Below are positions 12,022 to 25,067 of a stretch of DNA of 64,000 nucleotides, piece after piece. The DNA comes from Dasyornis broadbenti (lineage: Eukaryota > Chordata > Aves > Passeriformes > Dasyornithidae), in assembly GCA_013397935.1 (NCBI GenBank), contig VZRN01004257.1, positions 129,972-193,971 on the forward strand, written 5' to 3'. Each line of letters opens with the position of its first letter. Within the stretch, counting starts at the first letter, position 1. The notes under the pieces were generated by a model, which was given only the letters and a program-made list of their open reading frames with translations, searched no databases and was not told where the DNA came from. The position numbers and the translations under genes are program-made.

Positions 12022-15000
12022 CTGTACCATATCTCATCTCTGAAGGCTGAGCTTCACTGGGCAGAGTTGTTATTTATGGCCAGGGCATAACATTTTATCC
12101 TTTCTGAAGAGCTGACTTAGATTTGTCAAAATGCTCCCTAAATGCTGTTCCCTGAATGTTTGTGTTCCTTGCGACAGTAAAGGCCGCAGGCCCAGTACAG
12201 GCAACACGCGTCTCAAAGATTTTCCTCTCACCTGCCATTCCAGTGGAGCCATTCAGTGACAGAACTTGCTGGACACAGCACAATTAGCAATCTCGCTCCT
12301 GTATTTTACTTTATTTTACTGCTAGGAAAGTTACCAATGCAAAACTGATTCCTTTTTCTCTGAAAGCAAGTCCCAGGCCGCTCATCAGCTGCCCTGCTCG
12401 AGGATAACGTGGTAGCTCCACAATTGTTTTCCTGCTGGGATCTGCTGCTGGCTGGATGCCCAAGGGCTTCTCCCTGGTTGTTTAACTATTCCCCTACAAA
12501 GCTTGAGGCCTGATGTCCTCAGGTCCCAGCCAGGTACAGAGGTGAGGGCAACACAAAGCGTTTTCCTGCCACCCCCTTGCCTTTCCAAAGCCCCAGACAG
12601 GATCCTGTTCTTTTCCCTCTCTAGAAATGTTCATCTGCTCCGATCCAGCCCTGATTTTCTGATGTGAGGAGCGGTGGTGGCGGTTCGGTTGTGCCTGTGC
12701 CTCTCTGCTGGCGGGTACTTCCAGGAGAGGCTGACCAGGTGTTTCAGCATTTTAAAACTGAGTAGAAACAGAATGTCGTTGTGAAGATGCCTGGAATTTT
12801 GGAAGGCATTTCTTCAGGCACAGGAAGTCTTCACCTCCCCTTGCCTAGCACAGCCTAAGAAGGATGTCCAAGGTGTTGCTGAAAGTCCAAACTTTAATGA
12901 ACATTTGAATGAAAACTCAGCAGCCTCACAAAACCAGATGGCCGTGAAACACTTTTAATGACTTTCTTGATGCTCTTGCTTACAGGTGAGCAAAAAGACC
13001 GCGTGTCACAGGATCAAGAGGACTCCTCCTCCTGAAAAAAAGGCATTTTAGGGGCTGTGTTTGCACACAGAGGTAAGGATGGATGCAATCCTGGTAGGAA
13101 ATGGTTCTTCCCGGGAGCTGTTGGGTTCCTGTCCTTCCCTCTGCATCCCTAAGAGGAACACTCCTTGCACGTGAGAACAACCGCTTGCAAATTTAGTTGA
13201 AAACGTAGCTTTAAATCCATCGACGCGAAAAAAACAAAGACTGCGCTCATGTCAAGAATCTGCTGAATCCTGTGTTATCCATCTGCCCATGTGTAATTTA
13301 ATCTGGCACCATTTCCAGTGATGTCATGCCTGGAACGTCCAGCCCTGTGGAGAGAGGCTCCCCGGGCTGGAGCTGCTGCACGAGGTGGAGAGAATAGCAG
13401 ATGTGGTAATTCCCTCCGGCAGCGGGGCTCCTCTCGAGCTGCACGTGGGAGCAAAGGCAGTTGCTCTTCTTAAATCCGCGCTGTTTTGGAGCAGGCACGT
13501 GTTCAAAAGGCAGGTAGGTGAGCCAGGCAGCTCCACAGCCGGTTCTCCCGGCTGAATATTGCGGTTTTGGGGAGAAGGGTTCCATTGTGTCGTTTCATTG
13601 CGTGTTATCCCTGTGGAGACTGTCTCCTAAGGAGAGTCGGGCAAAATCTGCTCCGTGGAGGTAAAGTTCTGCTGCATGAGGAGCCTTCCCCCAGCCCAGC
13701 TGAGAAAAGCTGGGGTCAGTTTTAGCACCGTGTGTAGCTAAGGAGGCACAGCCACAATCTGAGCGATGATTTATCATTTTCTCTAGGATTTGTCTGGCAA
13801 AATTTGAAGCATGCCAACGTTCTGCTGAGAAATCACAATGTAAAGAGCACAAGATGTTCCAACAGTGCTGTCCAGAAAAACCTGGTGACCACAAAGTTGT
13901 ACTCAGAGCTGTGGCAAGTGTTTGTCGTTTTTGAAAAATGGACTGAAATACGGCAGTCAGCGTTTCTTGGAAAATTTAATGCGAATTTTTGGAGTATCAG
14001 AGTCAAACATGCCATGTGCCATTATCCAAGTCCTGATGTCGTAAAGGGGAACCCTGTGGAGATATAGAAGAATTAAATGCTTGAAGATTAAAACAAAATT
14101 CAAGAAGAGTTTGGTATAAAATTTGATTCATGCAACATCAAAGGAATTCCTTTAACAGGAGTTTTGCAATTCAAGCCATTAACGTTAAACATCATAAAAA
14201 ATATTACATGCTGTTACATAATAATTTTAAAGACTTTTCCTGAAAGTCCTCTCTCCAGGTAGACACCACAAGTGGAAATTATTTCATGGCAGCAGTGCAG
14301 GGTTATGGAAATTCAGGGTTTTTTTTGAATTTTATGTAGCATAGTTGAAAATACAGAGTGCTGCTTTTAGCAAGAAAAGAGCAAAAAGGAAAAGCTCTTG
14401 CCGGCAAATGCTTACAGCTGAGAAGTCTTCTGGAATGCAAACTTAGATAAGAGAAGTGACAAACATGCCCTTGATATTTATAATTTTCATCTTTTATGCG
14501 GCAGCTTTTGACTTTGTGACATTTGAATCTGTTCCTGTGAAATGGATTCAGATGTTGCAAAAACGCACCAGATTTCCCAGAGAGTAAAATTAATTGTCTC
14601 TAGCAGAGAAAGCTGCTATTTCTGTTGCACAAAATAAATCAAAATCGATGTTAGGCTAATAATAAATAAAGCTGCAGTTGTAAACAATCTGTTCCCTTTG
14701 GTAGGTTTTATGTCGTGTTTTGCACGAGAAGTCCAAACAACAACAAAAAGGCCCCAGAAGTTCTGAAAGCTCTCCTCATGTAAAAACGACTTTACTCAAC
14801 AGTAAAAACGACATTGGATTGAGCCTACCCTGATCTACTGCACTGAAGCCTAATTCCTCAGAAAAGGGCGCCTTTTCTTACCAGCTTCTCCATCAAACAC
14901 CAGGCTGACATCAACTTCCTGAAGAGCCCTGCTCAGTTTGATTTCTAAGATCCTCACTACACATCAATCTCTAATTACAAGGGGCTGCTTACACGGGTTT

Positions 15001-17441
15001 TTCAGGCCATTGCGCACCCTGAGCCAGTCAAAGCCCACGTGGCTGCAATTTCCTCCGCGACAAGCTTAAGGGAAGGATTTCTCTCGGGATGGTGAGGCAC
15101 ATGAGCTCAGAGATGGTGGCACCAACACAAAGATGTGGCTTTGCCCTGCCCACAAAACCCAGCGTGTGCTGAACTGGCAGAGCTGTTTCTCTTCGGATCG
15201 CACTCAAACCGAATTCCTTTAACTTTTACACCCCCAGAGGTGACTTTCCAGCTCCCGCTTCCAAGTTTCCAGAGGTGGCACCAGAAGCACTCAGGCTAAT
15301 CCTTGTGTTTGTAGGCCAATTCGGCATCTTGACACGAGCATTTCTGCCTGTCTGCCGCGAGTCCTTCCAAACATTTCTGGCTGCGACGCTGGGGATACGA
15401 CTTAGGGGTGAGGTGATCGCGGTGCTGCCGACTTGAGGGTTGGACCCTCATAATCTCTGAAGGTCTCCTCGAGCTGCACCTCTGTGGATGGTTTACCACC
15501 CCTGACTGCAGCCGTCGCGGGACAAATCAACTCTTAGCACATTGGTGGGGCTGGGAGGACTCGGCGGACAAAAATAATTACAGTGCTAAAAAAATTTAAT
15601 AGACTACACTGGCCTAAATCCCACCTTCCCGCTTCCATGCTTTGTTTCCCCTGCAGTTTCTGCACAAACTCATTAGGAGAGGATTAATTTCGCATAGATT
15701 TAGTGGTGGCTGAAGGTGCAGTGGGGGTAACCATCTACAAGGAAAAAAGAAAAAAAAAAGCTGAAGGGGAAAACTGATTACATTTCAAGCAGAGCACCTT
15801 CGCTTCCAGCAAGATCTCTGCTGTTTCTCAAAGCTTTGGAAAAGTTTTCTGATGACAGCATGGATTGTTTTTCCTGTTGCGCTTTCCCTCAGTCTGTCTA
15901 CAAGCAGTTGTTGGAGTGGATTTAAATGTGCAAATGGTATTTTGAATAGAGTCTGGAAACTGTAACACATCAGAAATGACAAAGAAAAAAACTCTTTAAA
16001 CTGTGGAGGAATGCAAAACAGGACAGGCAACCGTGCCAGCCGTGAGAAGAACTGAAAAGTTCCTTCTGGTGTTTGCTGCAGCAAAAATTTTGTTCTGTCT
16101 AGAACTTCAGGAGATATTTATGCTCACTAGGCATTGTATATCTGTCATGAATGTTTATTCAGTGACAACGGCACACATGCTGAAACTTTGAGTCTAAGGT
16201 CCAAGTGGAGCTCAAGATTATTTCTCTTCTCCCATTTGGATGAATATTAAGACTGCCATCTCCTAGGTACAGCCCTAAAAGCTTTGTGGAAGACAAAAAA
16301 TTCAAATTTTTATGCTTTTCCACAGAGAAAGCAAACAAATAATCCTCATCCAAGCTCATTGAGACTTCTAAGGAGACACCATCATGCAGGCTTTGTGCTG
16401 CACTTTATTAAACTATCTCACAAGCCTTAGACAATTAGACTGGGAATTATTTTCTCAGAGGCAGCAGGGAAGTCTGGGACTGGAACCTCTGTCTGCTTTA
16501 GTGAGACGAGGAAAAGCTGAGAGCATCATCAAAGCAGCCATCCTGGGGCTCTGAGGTTTCTGTGACTGAGGTTCATCTGATTGCCCAATTTCCTCATGGA
16601 GGTATTTAACATCGTGTACCGAAAATCAGAGCCTGGGAACAACAAAGGCTTGGAGAGACAACACTCAGGATTGCAAGGCCTGCCTGGAGAAATAAAATTC
16701 CAGCCAGAACCTCGCTCCCTGGATCCTCGCAAAGAGAATCCAGAGGGGAGAAAGTGAGGAGCTGTGTGATGAAAATGAAAACCATCAGCACATTCAGAAG
16801 GAAACAAAGGCATAACCAGTTCCCTCAGTAGCCCTGTCCTCACTGCAGATAGCAAATTCCCCTCAGTTAAAGAAAGCAATTATCTCATTTCAGCGTAATT
16901 GTTCTTCCTTGCTGCTGTACGTGTCTGATAAAGCAACCATTACATAACAATTAACCAAGGCTAATAATATTTGCCATAAACAACCGCACCAGGGACTCAG
17001 CTTGGTCAGAGAGGCTGTGAGATGCTGTCCACTGGTGCGTTTGAGTCCTCCAGAAGCTGCCCTGAAAACACACACAGAGCCCAACAGGCTGGTTTTGGTA
17101 ACTGCTACAGTCAGGATGTTCTTCGTGTTCCTTCACGCCTTTGGCTGCACAGCAAATGCATCCCCACCCCTCAAACCCAGGAAAAATAGCTGGACATCTT
17201 TTGATCAATCCTGTATTTCCCTAGAAGCTTGAAAATTCTTCTTCTTGGACACGTGTTTCTGAATACTCGTCCTTTTAAGAGCTTCAGCTCTTTCCAGCTT
17301 TGCTAATTTGCCAAAGACGTGCGGCAGGAAGTGTCCCTGCAAAAGGGGGAGAGCCACATTGAAGTGTCCCACTCACTCCTAAACACCTTAAAACGTTGGG
17401 CCCACGTGCTCTGAAACAGCTGAATAGGAGCAACCAAAAAA
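12022..17441. other. Unique non-coding DNA
   Basis: No gene or transposon is recognised over about 5.4 kb. The segments at 13320-13590 and 15240-15560 are locally richer in GC and CpG, but neither is dense enough to call a CpG island. The longest frame in this stretch is about 116 codons (minus, 16529-16879), with no known domain. Confidence 0.5.
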
Positions 17442-17471
17442 NNNNNNNNNNNNNNNNNNNNNNNNNNNNNN
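17442..17471. other. Assembly gap (30 N) inside an A-run
   Basis: Thirty N are flanked by A at 17436-17441 and by the long A-run that follows. The gap length is probably estimated. A frame reading through it as polylysine is an artefact. Confidence 0.98.
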
Positions 17472-17492
17472 AAAAAAAAAAAAAAAAAGAAG

Positions 17493-17532
<40 letters not shown>
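17472..17532 (+). repeat. Long A-run after gap
   Basis: Sixty-one bases are all A apart from two G (17489 and 17492). Including the gap, the A-rich tract may approach or exceed 90 bases, which is long for a bird genome lacking A-tailed LINEs. It could be a simple homopolymer or the tail of a processed retrocopy, but the sequence before the gap is not a recognisable gene. Confidence 0.85.
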
Positions 17533-17537
<5 letters not shown>

Positions 17538-19145
17538 CAGGAGGCTTTCTTGAGTCAATTATATCACAAGCTACAGATCTGTTTCAAGGGCTCCCTGTCC
17601 CATTTGCAAGTCATCAAGAACGCTGGAAGCTTGGCAGAGAGGCTGGGCTGGAGCTGCAGGTGCCAACCACATCCCTCAGCAAATCTCCCTTCCACTGCAA
17701 GAAGAGAATGCAGGAGAAGCTCTGCTCCCACAGTTACTCAGGGAAGAGAAAACCCGTTCAACCAAGACCCCGGAAAACCCCAAACCAAACCAAAAACCAA
17801 TAGAGAGCTATCCAAATTCAATGAATAAATATTGGAAAATGAAAGAACTTGACTATATTGCTTCAAGAAAGTTCCAAATTATGCCATCTTTAAAAAAAAA
17901 ACCAAAACCCTATATTTTAAGACTTCAGTGTTAACAGTTTTATTTTCCAAATAGTTATTAATAAAACTGATTTTGCTCCAAAATGCATCAAATGAAATAC
18001 CCTAGAGTTCTTTCCTTTAGCATTCCAGATATTAATTCCATTCTGCTCTTTAGCATTTCAGATCGTTTCCACAGGCACTAATTTGACATTAAAGATGTAC
18101 AAACCAGGGGTACGAAAAACCCAAAGAAATGAACAAACCCTCCCAAATCTGACAATTGTTTGGACGTTATACTGAAGCTGAAAATTAAGTAATTAACATG
18201 CAGACAAAGGAGGTGCTAATCAATAAACCAGCCATCAGTGAGGTACCTGTTAATATTGCTAAAAATACGGAGTTGTAAAAGCTACAAGGACTGGCCCTTT
18301 GAAAACTTTTGATAGGTGATGTGCATGGCTTATAAATCCAAAACTCCTAAGAAAATCCCACGAAGGCTTTGTTTCCAAACGTCCCTGAAAGCTCCATGTA
18401 TCTTGAAGCAATAAAGGATGTGTGGCAGGACTTCATTTATTGCTTGGCTGAATGAATTGCTTCCATGCAACTTTCCTTCGACGAAGACGCGAATGCGGGA
18501 AATAGAAGGTGGAAGCTGAAAATATCGCCGAGGAATTCATCCCTGAAGGAGGAATCTGAGCTGTGCCCTTGCCACCTGTGAGACATTAGCAGCAAGTTGT
18601 GAATAGATCTGATAAAATTAGTGTGCATTGGGAGGATAAGGCAGCTGTTGCAATGTAACTTTTGGCTTACACCAGGCTTATTCATAATCTATTTTTATGG
18701 TTTTCAAAATCCAGCAAAATCAAAAAGGACCACTGGCTAATTGTTACCATACTGTTGGTTCGAAGAGCTATTCGCAGGGCACTCCAGCAGCAATTCCCTC
18801 TCCTGTCCTCCCCCTCTCCAGCCCTCGAGTGCTTCCAGTTATAGCATTTGATTTCTAAAATTAAACTTGGATCCACCTTAAAGCTCATAGTCGAGAGGAT
18901 CTGGATAAATGAAATGCCATTGCAGACATCCCCATGCCATCCCTTCCCCGTGCTGTTCCTTTCCTGTACGCTAGCAGGGCACAACTCCTTCACTGCCTAA
19001 AAAATGTTTAAGGCAGCATTTACTTCCATGCTATTCCCTTTTCATAATATTTTCTAAAAATTTCAAATATTTACCTTTTTTTGCTGCTGTTGTTGTTGTC
19101 CTCCACACACGAGGAAACACAAGTGAGTTCCACATCCGACTGTGG
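17533..19145. other. Unique non-coding DNA
   Basis: No gene is recognised. An A/C-rich patch lies at 17747-17800, and an A-run followed by CC lies at about 17891-17910. A few clustered CpGs occur at 18478-18500. Nothing else stands out. Confidence 0.5.
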
Positions 19146-19208
19146 GTGTTCAAGGGTGATTTGATTTCTGATCTCCCTTCCAGCCCAAACGATTCTACAA
19201 TCCTATGA
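19146..19208 (+). mobile_element. CR1 LINE 3' tail fragment (copy F)
   Basis: The + strand reads GGTGTTCAAGG, then TGATCTCCCTTCCAGCCCAA, then CGATTCTACAATCCTATGA. This matches the CR1 3' end (CCCTTCCAACCC block followed by ATTCTATG repeats) with several substitutions. About 60 bp is recognisable, probably from an old, diverged copy. Any older CR1 sequence before 19146 is not clear by eye. Confidence 0.75.
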
Positions 19209-21239
19209 AACAAACAATAATGCCAAAGGTATCGCAATGGCAATATCATCAAAATAGACCAACGGAAGCCCTGTTTGCACTACAATGACTGAAAAGATTC
19301 CCAAGAGGTTCCAAGTGGATGGAATTTCTAAGCTTTGTTCCATATTCTCGAAGTGACTGCAGAATTCCTGTTTATTCCTTTAAGCATAAAGAATCCGTGT
19401 CTATTTAATTCCACAAACAGTTCAACTGTTTTCTCATCCCTGTTTGATTTACTTATTAATTCACGGCTGGATAATTTTACTGGCAAGGATGTTTTTGGCT
19501 ATTTTTAAATTCATTCGGTTAGGCCCCTAAGAGGCACCCGGGCTCAACAGGCACCCTTGAAAAATAAAAGCACAATCCAGGTATTCTGAAGGAATCCTTC
19601 ATCCGGCACCTGGGTGTCAAAGCCTCCTCCTCATTATCACCATCCCAAGGAAATCAGCTCACGCAGTGGGTACCTTACAGGAAATAAAACTTTATGTCTA
19701 AAATCTGATTCTCAGATCCCAAGTACAGTTTTGTCATAGGCAATGTCTTTAAATTTAAATTCAAATTCAAGGAAAGTTTTCTGGGTTGATGTGAGGGAGC
19801 TGAAATCTTTCTTACAGTCTTAAAAGTCTCATGAGAAAAAAGCCCCCAGAGCCGTGATTTTTCTGTGCTCCTTTTATCAGGTGGGAAGGCACCTGAGCCT
19901 GGTCTCTCCTGAGCTGCCTCAGGAACAGGTCCATGCAGAGGCTCAGAACAGAAAAAAACCACAAATCCTGCTCCATTTCGAGGCAGCACCGCAGGGAATT
20001 TGCAAGCAAATGCGCTAGTAGTTTCACTGTTTCCAAATGCTTATTCTGGTCTATTTTTGTCTTACTAAAATACTTAATTTCCTCTCCAGAGTCATCTGTA
20101 AAATTCATTTTTGATCTCCTTGGTCCCCTTTTTGGGTAATTTGTGTATTCCAAAGTCTGTGTCCTATTTAGTGACTTGTATGGTGCATTGTTTTGCAGTT
20201 ACATTAACACTCACAGCCTAAAAATACAAAGTCTGTTCACCAGCTTTCCTGAGCCTTTGCCCGAAATTCTTTTTTCCTGTGACAGTAGGCAAACTTACCA
20301 CAGGAAAAGAAGAGGAAAAGATTTCTTTGTCCCACTTTTTGTCTCAGCAAAGGTGAATTAAAAATTTGATTTGTTGTGAGGGATGATCCTTCTCGGAAAT
20401 AATCATTTAAGCCTTAACAAGCACTAAATAAAAATTAATTGTGAACATTAATTAGATTTAAATATACAGTGGGAATGTGTTCATAGCTTTAACTTTTTGG
20501 GAAGTATCAGAAGAATCTTTATGAGATGTTGAGTGGGATATCTCTTAATTTTTTTCCCTCCTAAATGTTTCAGGTAATAAATTGATCTTTTTTCGGATTT
20601 CTTTCCAACAGACCCGGGTAAATGACTTTTCAAATGAAATTTCTCACTTCACTGAAACTAAGCCTTTTCCAATCAAAAATTCCTAGACCTGCTGCCTAAA
20701 AAAGTTAAAAATATCTTCTCCATATATTATTTGGAATGAAATGTTTTTTAATTGCATAATGCATTTAATGATTGCAGACTTTGCAATGGTTTCGTCTTGT
20801 TGCCGTGAAAGAGTGCGGAAAAGTAGCTCTGTCCTGATGATTTATTTATTTGCTTATTTCTTTACTTATTCATTGCTATCACTTGATTAGACAACACCTT
20901 TAACATTTGCACACAAACGTGTTCATGTCAAAAATCCTGTTGGATTTCCCCCACGAATGGGAGGGAATCTTGTATGCTCATCTACCGGCACACTTCCTGC
21001 TCATTTGTGAAAACAGGGCCCAGGTTCAGTCCATAACGTTCCAAAAACCTGAAGAAAATACGGAATTTTTGGAGTTAATCTGAGGAACTAAACTGAGGAG
21101 TTAATCTGAGGACATCACAACCTGCCCACGGGCACTGAGTTAAGAAAAGCAGGTTCCAGGTATGCAAAACACATTATTCAACACACAGGGCTCCTTGTCC
21201 GGGCATATTTTACCTCGGTCTGCGTTGCTGAACTTCATG
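19209..21239. other. Unique non-coding DNA
   Basis: No gene is recognised. The segment is AT-rich, with frequent TAAT and ATTTA words between 20400 and 20900. The last part before 21240 may be the outer edge of the inverted CR1 piece, but I could not match it by eye. Confidence 0.45.
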
Positions 21240-21617
21240 AGGTTCTCCTCCTTGCCCTCGTAGAAGATGGCTCTGATATTGGCCTTCCTCCAACCATCAG
21301 CCACCTCCCCTGTTCTCCGTGATTCGTCCAATATTGTGGAGAGCAGCAGAGCGATGTCTGCCGGCTCCCTCAGCATCCGTGGGTGCATCCCACCGGGATC
21401 CATGGATTTGTGGGTGTTTTTTCGGCCAAACTGATCTGTAACCCCGGGGAAATGTTCCTTTCTCTGGAAATGTTCCTTTCTCTGGCCTGCTCTTATCCCC
21501 GAGCTCTGGAGCTCCCAAGAGCCGTCCCCAGCAGTGAAGAGTGAGGCAAAGAAGGGATTCACTAATTCCAGCTTCTTTGTGTTTTCCATCTGATTCAGCA
21601 GCAGCCCCTCGTTTTCC
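21240..21617 (-). pseudogene. CR1 ORF2 reverse-transcriptase fragment, inverted
   Basis: Read on the minus strand, one open frame runs from about 21617 to 21140. It contains a stretch typical of jockey/CR1-type polyproteins just ahead of the RT fingers: NPFFASLFTA near 21560, THKSM..GGMHPR near 21410, then RRTGEV..GWRKAN near 21310-21270. Recognisable homology fades after GKEEN near 21242. An ATG at 21589 is internal to the domain and is not a true start, because the frame stays CR1-like up to about 21617. The catalytic RT core (the FADD-type motif) is absent, so the piece encodes no enzyme. An 18-bp tandem duplication (21448-21483) repeats six residues. It lies head-to-head with CR1 copy C at about 21617. 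Avian annotation pipelines often label such remnants as 'RNA-directed DNA polymerase from mobile element jockey'. Confidence 0.85.
21448..21483. repeat. 18-bp tandem duplication within CR1 fragment
   Basis: GGAAATGTTCCTTTCTCT occurs twice, at 21448-21465 and 21466-21483, with no mismatch. The perfect identity suggests it is younger than the insertion. It keeps the reading frame, being 18 bp long. Confidence 0.9.
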
Positions 21618-21838
21618 CCGGGTTAGATGGGATCTTGGGAAGGAATTGCTCCCTGGGAGGGTGGGGAGGCCCTGGCACAGAGCAGCTGTGGCTGCCCCTG
21701 GATCCCTGGCAGTGCCCAAGGCCAGGCTGGACAAGGCTTGGAGCAGCCTGGGACAGTGGGAGGTGTCCCTGCCATGGCAGGGGTGGAACGGGATCAGCTT
21801 TAAGGTCCCTTCCAACCCAGATCTCTCTATGATTTCAG
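21618..21838 (+). mobile_element. CR1 LINE 3' fragment (copy C), sense strand
   Basis: Starting near GGTTAGATGGGATCTTGGG, the GC-rich CR1 3' body runs to AAGGTCCCTTCCAACCCAGA and a CTCTATGATTTCAGG end. It matches the reverse complement of copies A, B and D, but lacks about 10 bp at about 21677, where the others have a CAGGGTGCCC-like block. Its 5' edge touches the inverted RT fragment directly. The two pieces together look like one 5'-inverted insertion of about 600 bp. The frames of 111 and 65 codons here are repeat shadows. Confidence 0.92.
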
Positions 21839-24800
21839 GATTCTCTTCTGGATACACTGGAAAATTATCCAGCTGAAGCCACTCCTGGCTCTGTGCTTTC
21901 CGATGCTTCACTTGCAGATTATTTCTTGTAACAAGGACGTGTTTATTTGGAAATAAGTGCCTTTTATAAGATTTCACTCTCCTCTCTTACTAGCACTTGC
22001 CACATATGTTCATAATAAAAAGCAAGTCGTGCATGCCAATTTTTCCATCCATTCAAAACACTTTTTGATTCATCCTACCTTTGCAGAAGGAAGCAGTGAG
22101 TTTAAAAAACCACTTCCTTGGTATTTTAGTAATATGATGAATGACTTTGCCTATTGACCTCTGCTTTATCTTCCTTTAAATGAAACTTTCAGTTAAAATA
22201 AACACAAAAATCAAAAATTGTCCCACCTGCTGGATTTGGAATACTTTTTGTCTTCTGATTTAGAAAGAAACAAAGCTTTCAATGGGGATTAAAAACACCA
22301 GGGGAGATCTGATGCGTCAGTGATAAATCCGCTTGATGTTTGCCACTGAGCAACTTCTGTTCTGACAAATTTAACAGCTGACAATAAAATGGCTTTTTAA
22401 TGGAATAAATTGGGCGAGACTCAATCCCTGAAGGCTTCAGGCAAGCCCTGGTAAGCATCTCACATCTTCATGAGATCATATAGCTCTTGATTTAACTCAA
22501 AATAAACCTGATTGGAGCTTTTTAAAGCATATAAAGATAGCTGTCTCTACCCCTAGCAGGCTACTTTATCCTAATAGATGATGAAGGGAACAGGAGTTCA
22601 AATTACAATTCCTTTCACAGCTTCCTGTCACTATCCTAAGGCACACCAAAAATAGTAGCAAAGATTTTTTATTCCCAAAGTTTGGGAAGAAGCCTCAACC
22701 ATTATTGTCAGATTTTCAGCTTCCTTGTCAGACCTCTGTAGTGGCCCTGGCATTGTTAACCCAGACCACAAACACTTAGAACATCTGAAGCAAACCATTT
22801 GCAGGCAATCCACAAATTGGATTGGACTGTCTTGAAGCAATTAAACGTACGAATTTAAGAGAAATATAGATATTAAAAAAAAAAAAAAAAAGAGGGGAGA
22901 AGGTGCGTATCTGTATAAGCAGAAACAGTCTGAAAGAGAAGAATAGAAATTAGAGAATGAGAACATAAATACAAATATCTTGTCTGTTCTAATACCACTG
23001 GATTGTTAATGACATCCTGGTTTTAGATGCTTAATTTAGAGTAAACCTGCTGCCATCTCCCAGATGTGAGAACACAAAAATGTTCTGCCCTATCTCAATC
23101 TCTTTCATCTTTTTGCTTTCAGGCTCAGCAAAGTTTCGAAGCACGTTGAGAGAAAGTTGCACATCATTAAATGATTTTAACCCGAGTTTGCTGCAGCAAG
23201 GGGAAACTCTTCCCTCCCTCTCCCGCTGTGAGTTCCGAACACGAGTACTGAGGATAGCGGGGATTAATTACGAGCATGGAGGGTGGCATAACATTGAAAT
23301 TGGAACCCTTTATCAAGGTGATGGTGCCACGACTCTCCTCTCATCTGAGGATGAGCTCTTTAAGGTTCCCATCCTTACAGCCAGGGTTAGGAGGGAAAAA
23401 CGGTCTTTCCTTTTAGCCGAGCAATCCTGGGAGCTCTTGCAAGATGCCATCTCCTGGATAAGCTCCAAGGAACATGTTTAAGGAAATATGAAGCTTACAT
23501 AACACACAAATGCTGAAGAACTATTCTTAAAAGGGGAAAAAAAAAAAAAGAAAGAATATTGATGCAATTTTTTTCCCCAAACAAATGTGGCCTGAATTTA
23601 AAGTGACTTCCCTCTGCATAATGGAAAAAATGCCAGCGTATGTCTCTTGGGAATTTGCAAAAAAACAAAACAGAGTTTCAGTGACACGCAGGAAACCTGT
23701 TCTATTTAATCAATAATCAAAAATTTCTAAGCAGACCAATTTACCAACAGGTCTCTTCCATTTTAGCCACTTAAAAGTAAATTTCAAATACAAGGAGGCT
23801 CAGAACAAAATGCCTCCTTGAGAGCGAGGTATTTCATTTAGATTATTCCTCCAAGTGTCAGCTATCATTTCGGTGACATTAAATTTTCAGCACTGGTGAT
23901 ATGAGAGGAAGCTCATAAAAAGTGGGAGAAAAATCTGTTTAGCTGTGCTGGAGATCAGTGCAAAGGCCTTGAAGGGAATTTGATGCCACAGCCTAATTCT
24001 GTCTGAAGAATAGCTAAAAGTCTTGACCGCCTCGAGATTAAATCAGAGAACCAGGGGCCCTGAAGGGAATTTGGAGAGTGTTGCAGACTTCTATTTCCTT
24101 TAGGAGCTTCCTCCAAGAGCTACATGGAAGTGTGCAACCACCCAGCCCTCCTGGAATCTGATTGCTTTGTTTGCTGCAGGAGAAAGCTCTTGGGCAAGGA
24201 GCACCAACAGAAGAAATTGCAAGGCTCAAAAAGCCGACTGGGCGAGAACTTGGATGAAATCTGCTGCTCCCAATGCGTCACTGACATGGGGAACTCAGCT
24301 CTGGAAAACCAGGCTGCAGTAGGAGATGTTGTTTTCTGTCAGCAATTAGGAACGTTTGTGTAAAAGCATCTGCAGGCGGTGAGCATTTCAGTGGCGTGGC
24401 AGCCCTGCTCATGTACAAACACTGCTCGTTAGGAATTAATCACTTCTGGGGTTTCTAATGACTGAGGGTTAAACGTTTTGCTGTGGCCTGGGACACACGT
24501 GCTGTCCTTATGGCAGCCGGTTCTTCAACAGCACTGGAAACGCGTAATTTGTTGTTACTGGTGCCACTTGAATTATCAAAGTGTGCCCATGAAGCCCAGT
24601 TATGGGCTCGGGCCCCAAAGTACTCGGTGCTGTCGACTTTGGAAAGGAGATCCAAAATTCCTTAAAATTTTGGAACAAGGTGATGGGCTGCGGCTGAGTA
24701 CAAGTCAGGAAGGCTGCTCAGCACACCTGCCAATGCCTTGATTTCACCAACAGCCTCTGGGTTGTTGAATTTAGCTGTCAACATCGGGAACAACTGAAAT

Positions 24801-25067
24801 TTTTTATTAATTTAAAGATTATTTTTCAACTTCATCAGTCTTCAGTGCTGGCAATACTGTTGCTTCCAAACCACAGACCTACACGGAATATACACAGTTT
24901 CTGACTTGCCACCCACTCTTTCCAAAAAGGAAGGTGCTTGAAAAGTCTCAAAACAATCCGGGCAACAAAATAGGTAGGTGTGTGATCTCTGCTTCCCAGA
25001 AAATCTTAAGACTTACAAATTCTATGGTTAGGCAAAGAAACCTTGATACAACGTGTCATTTATCTGT
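21839..25067. other. Unique non-coding DNA
   Basis: No gene is recognised. An A-run lies at about 22875-22891. The stretch at 22300-22560 is TAAT-rich with CAGCTG and looks like vertebrate conserved non-coding DNA, but this cannot be tested here. A 133-codon frame at 23080-23481 has no recognisable domain. Confidence 0.45.

Noticed and set aside
17396..17803. 135-codon frame containing polylysine
   Set aside because: It reads through an assembly gap and an A-run.
21297..21977. 226-codon minus-strand frame, longest in the window
   Set aside because: It runs through the antisense of CR1 copy C and then out of frame through the RT fragment, so it is a repeat shadow and not a gene.
23080..23481. 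133-codon plus-strand frame
   Set aside because: No domain, and no defensible exon boundaries or conserved pattern.
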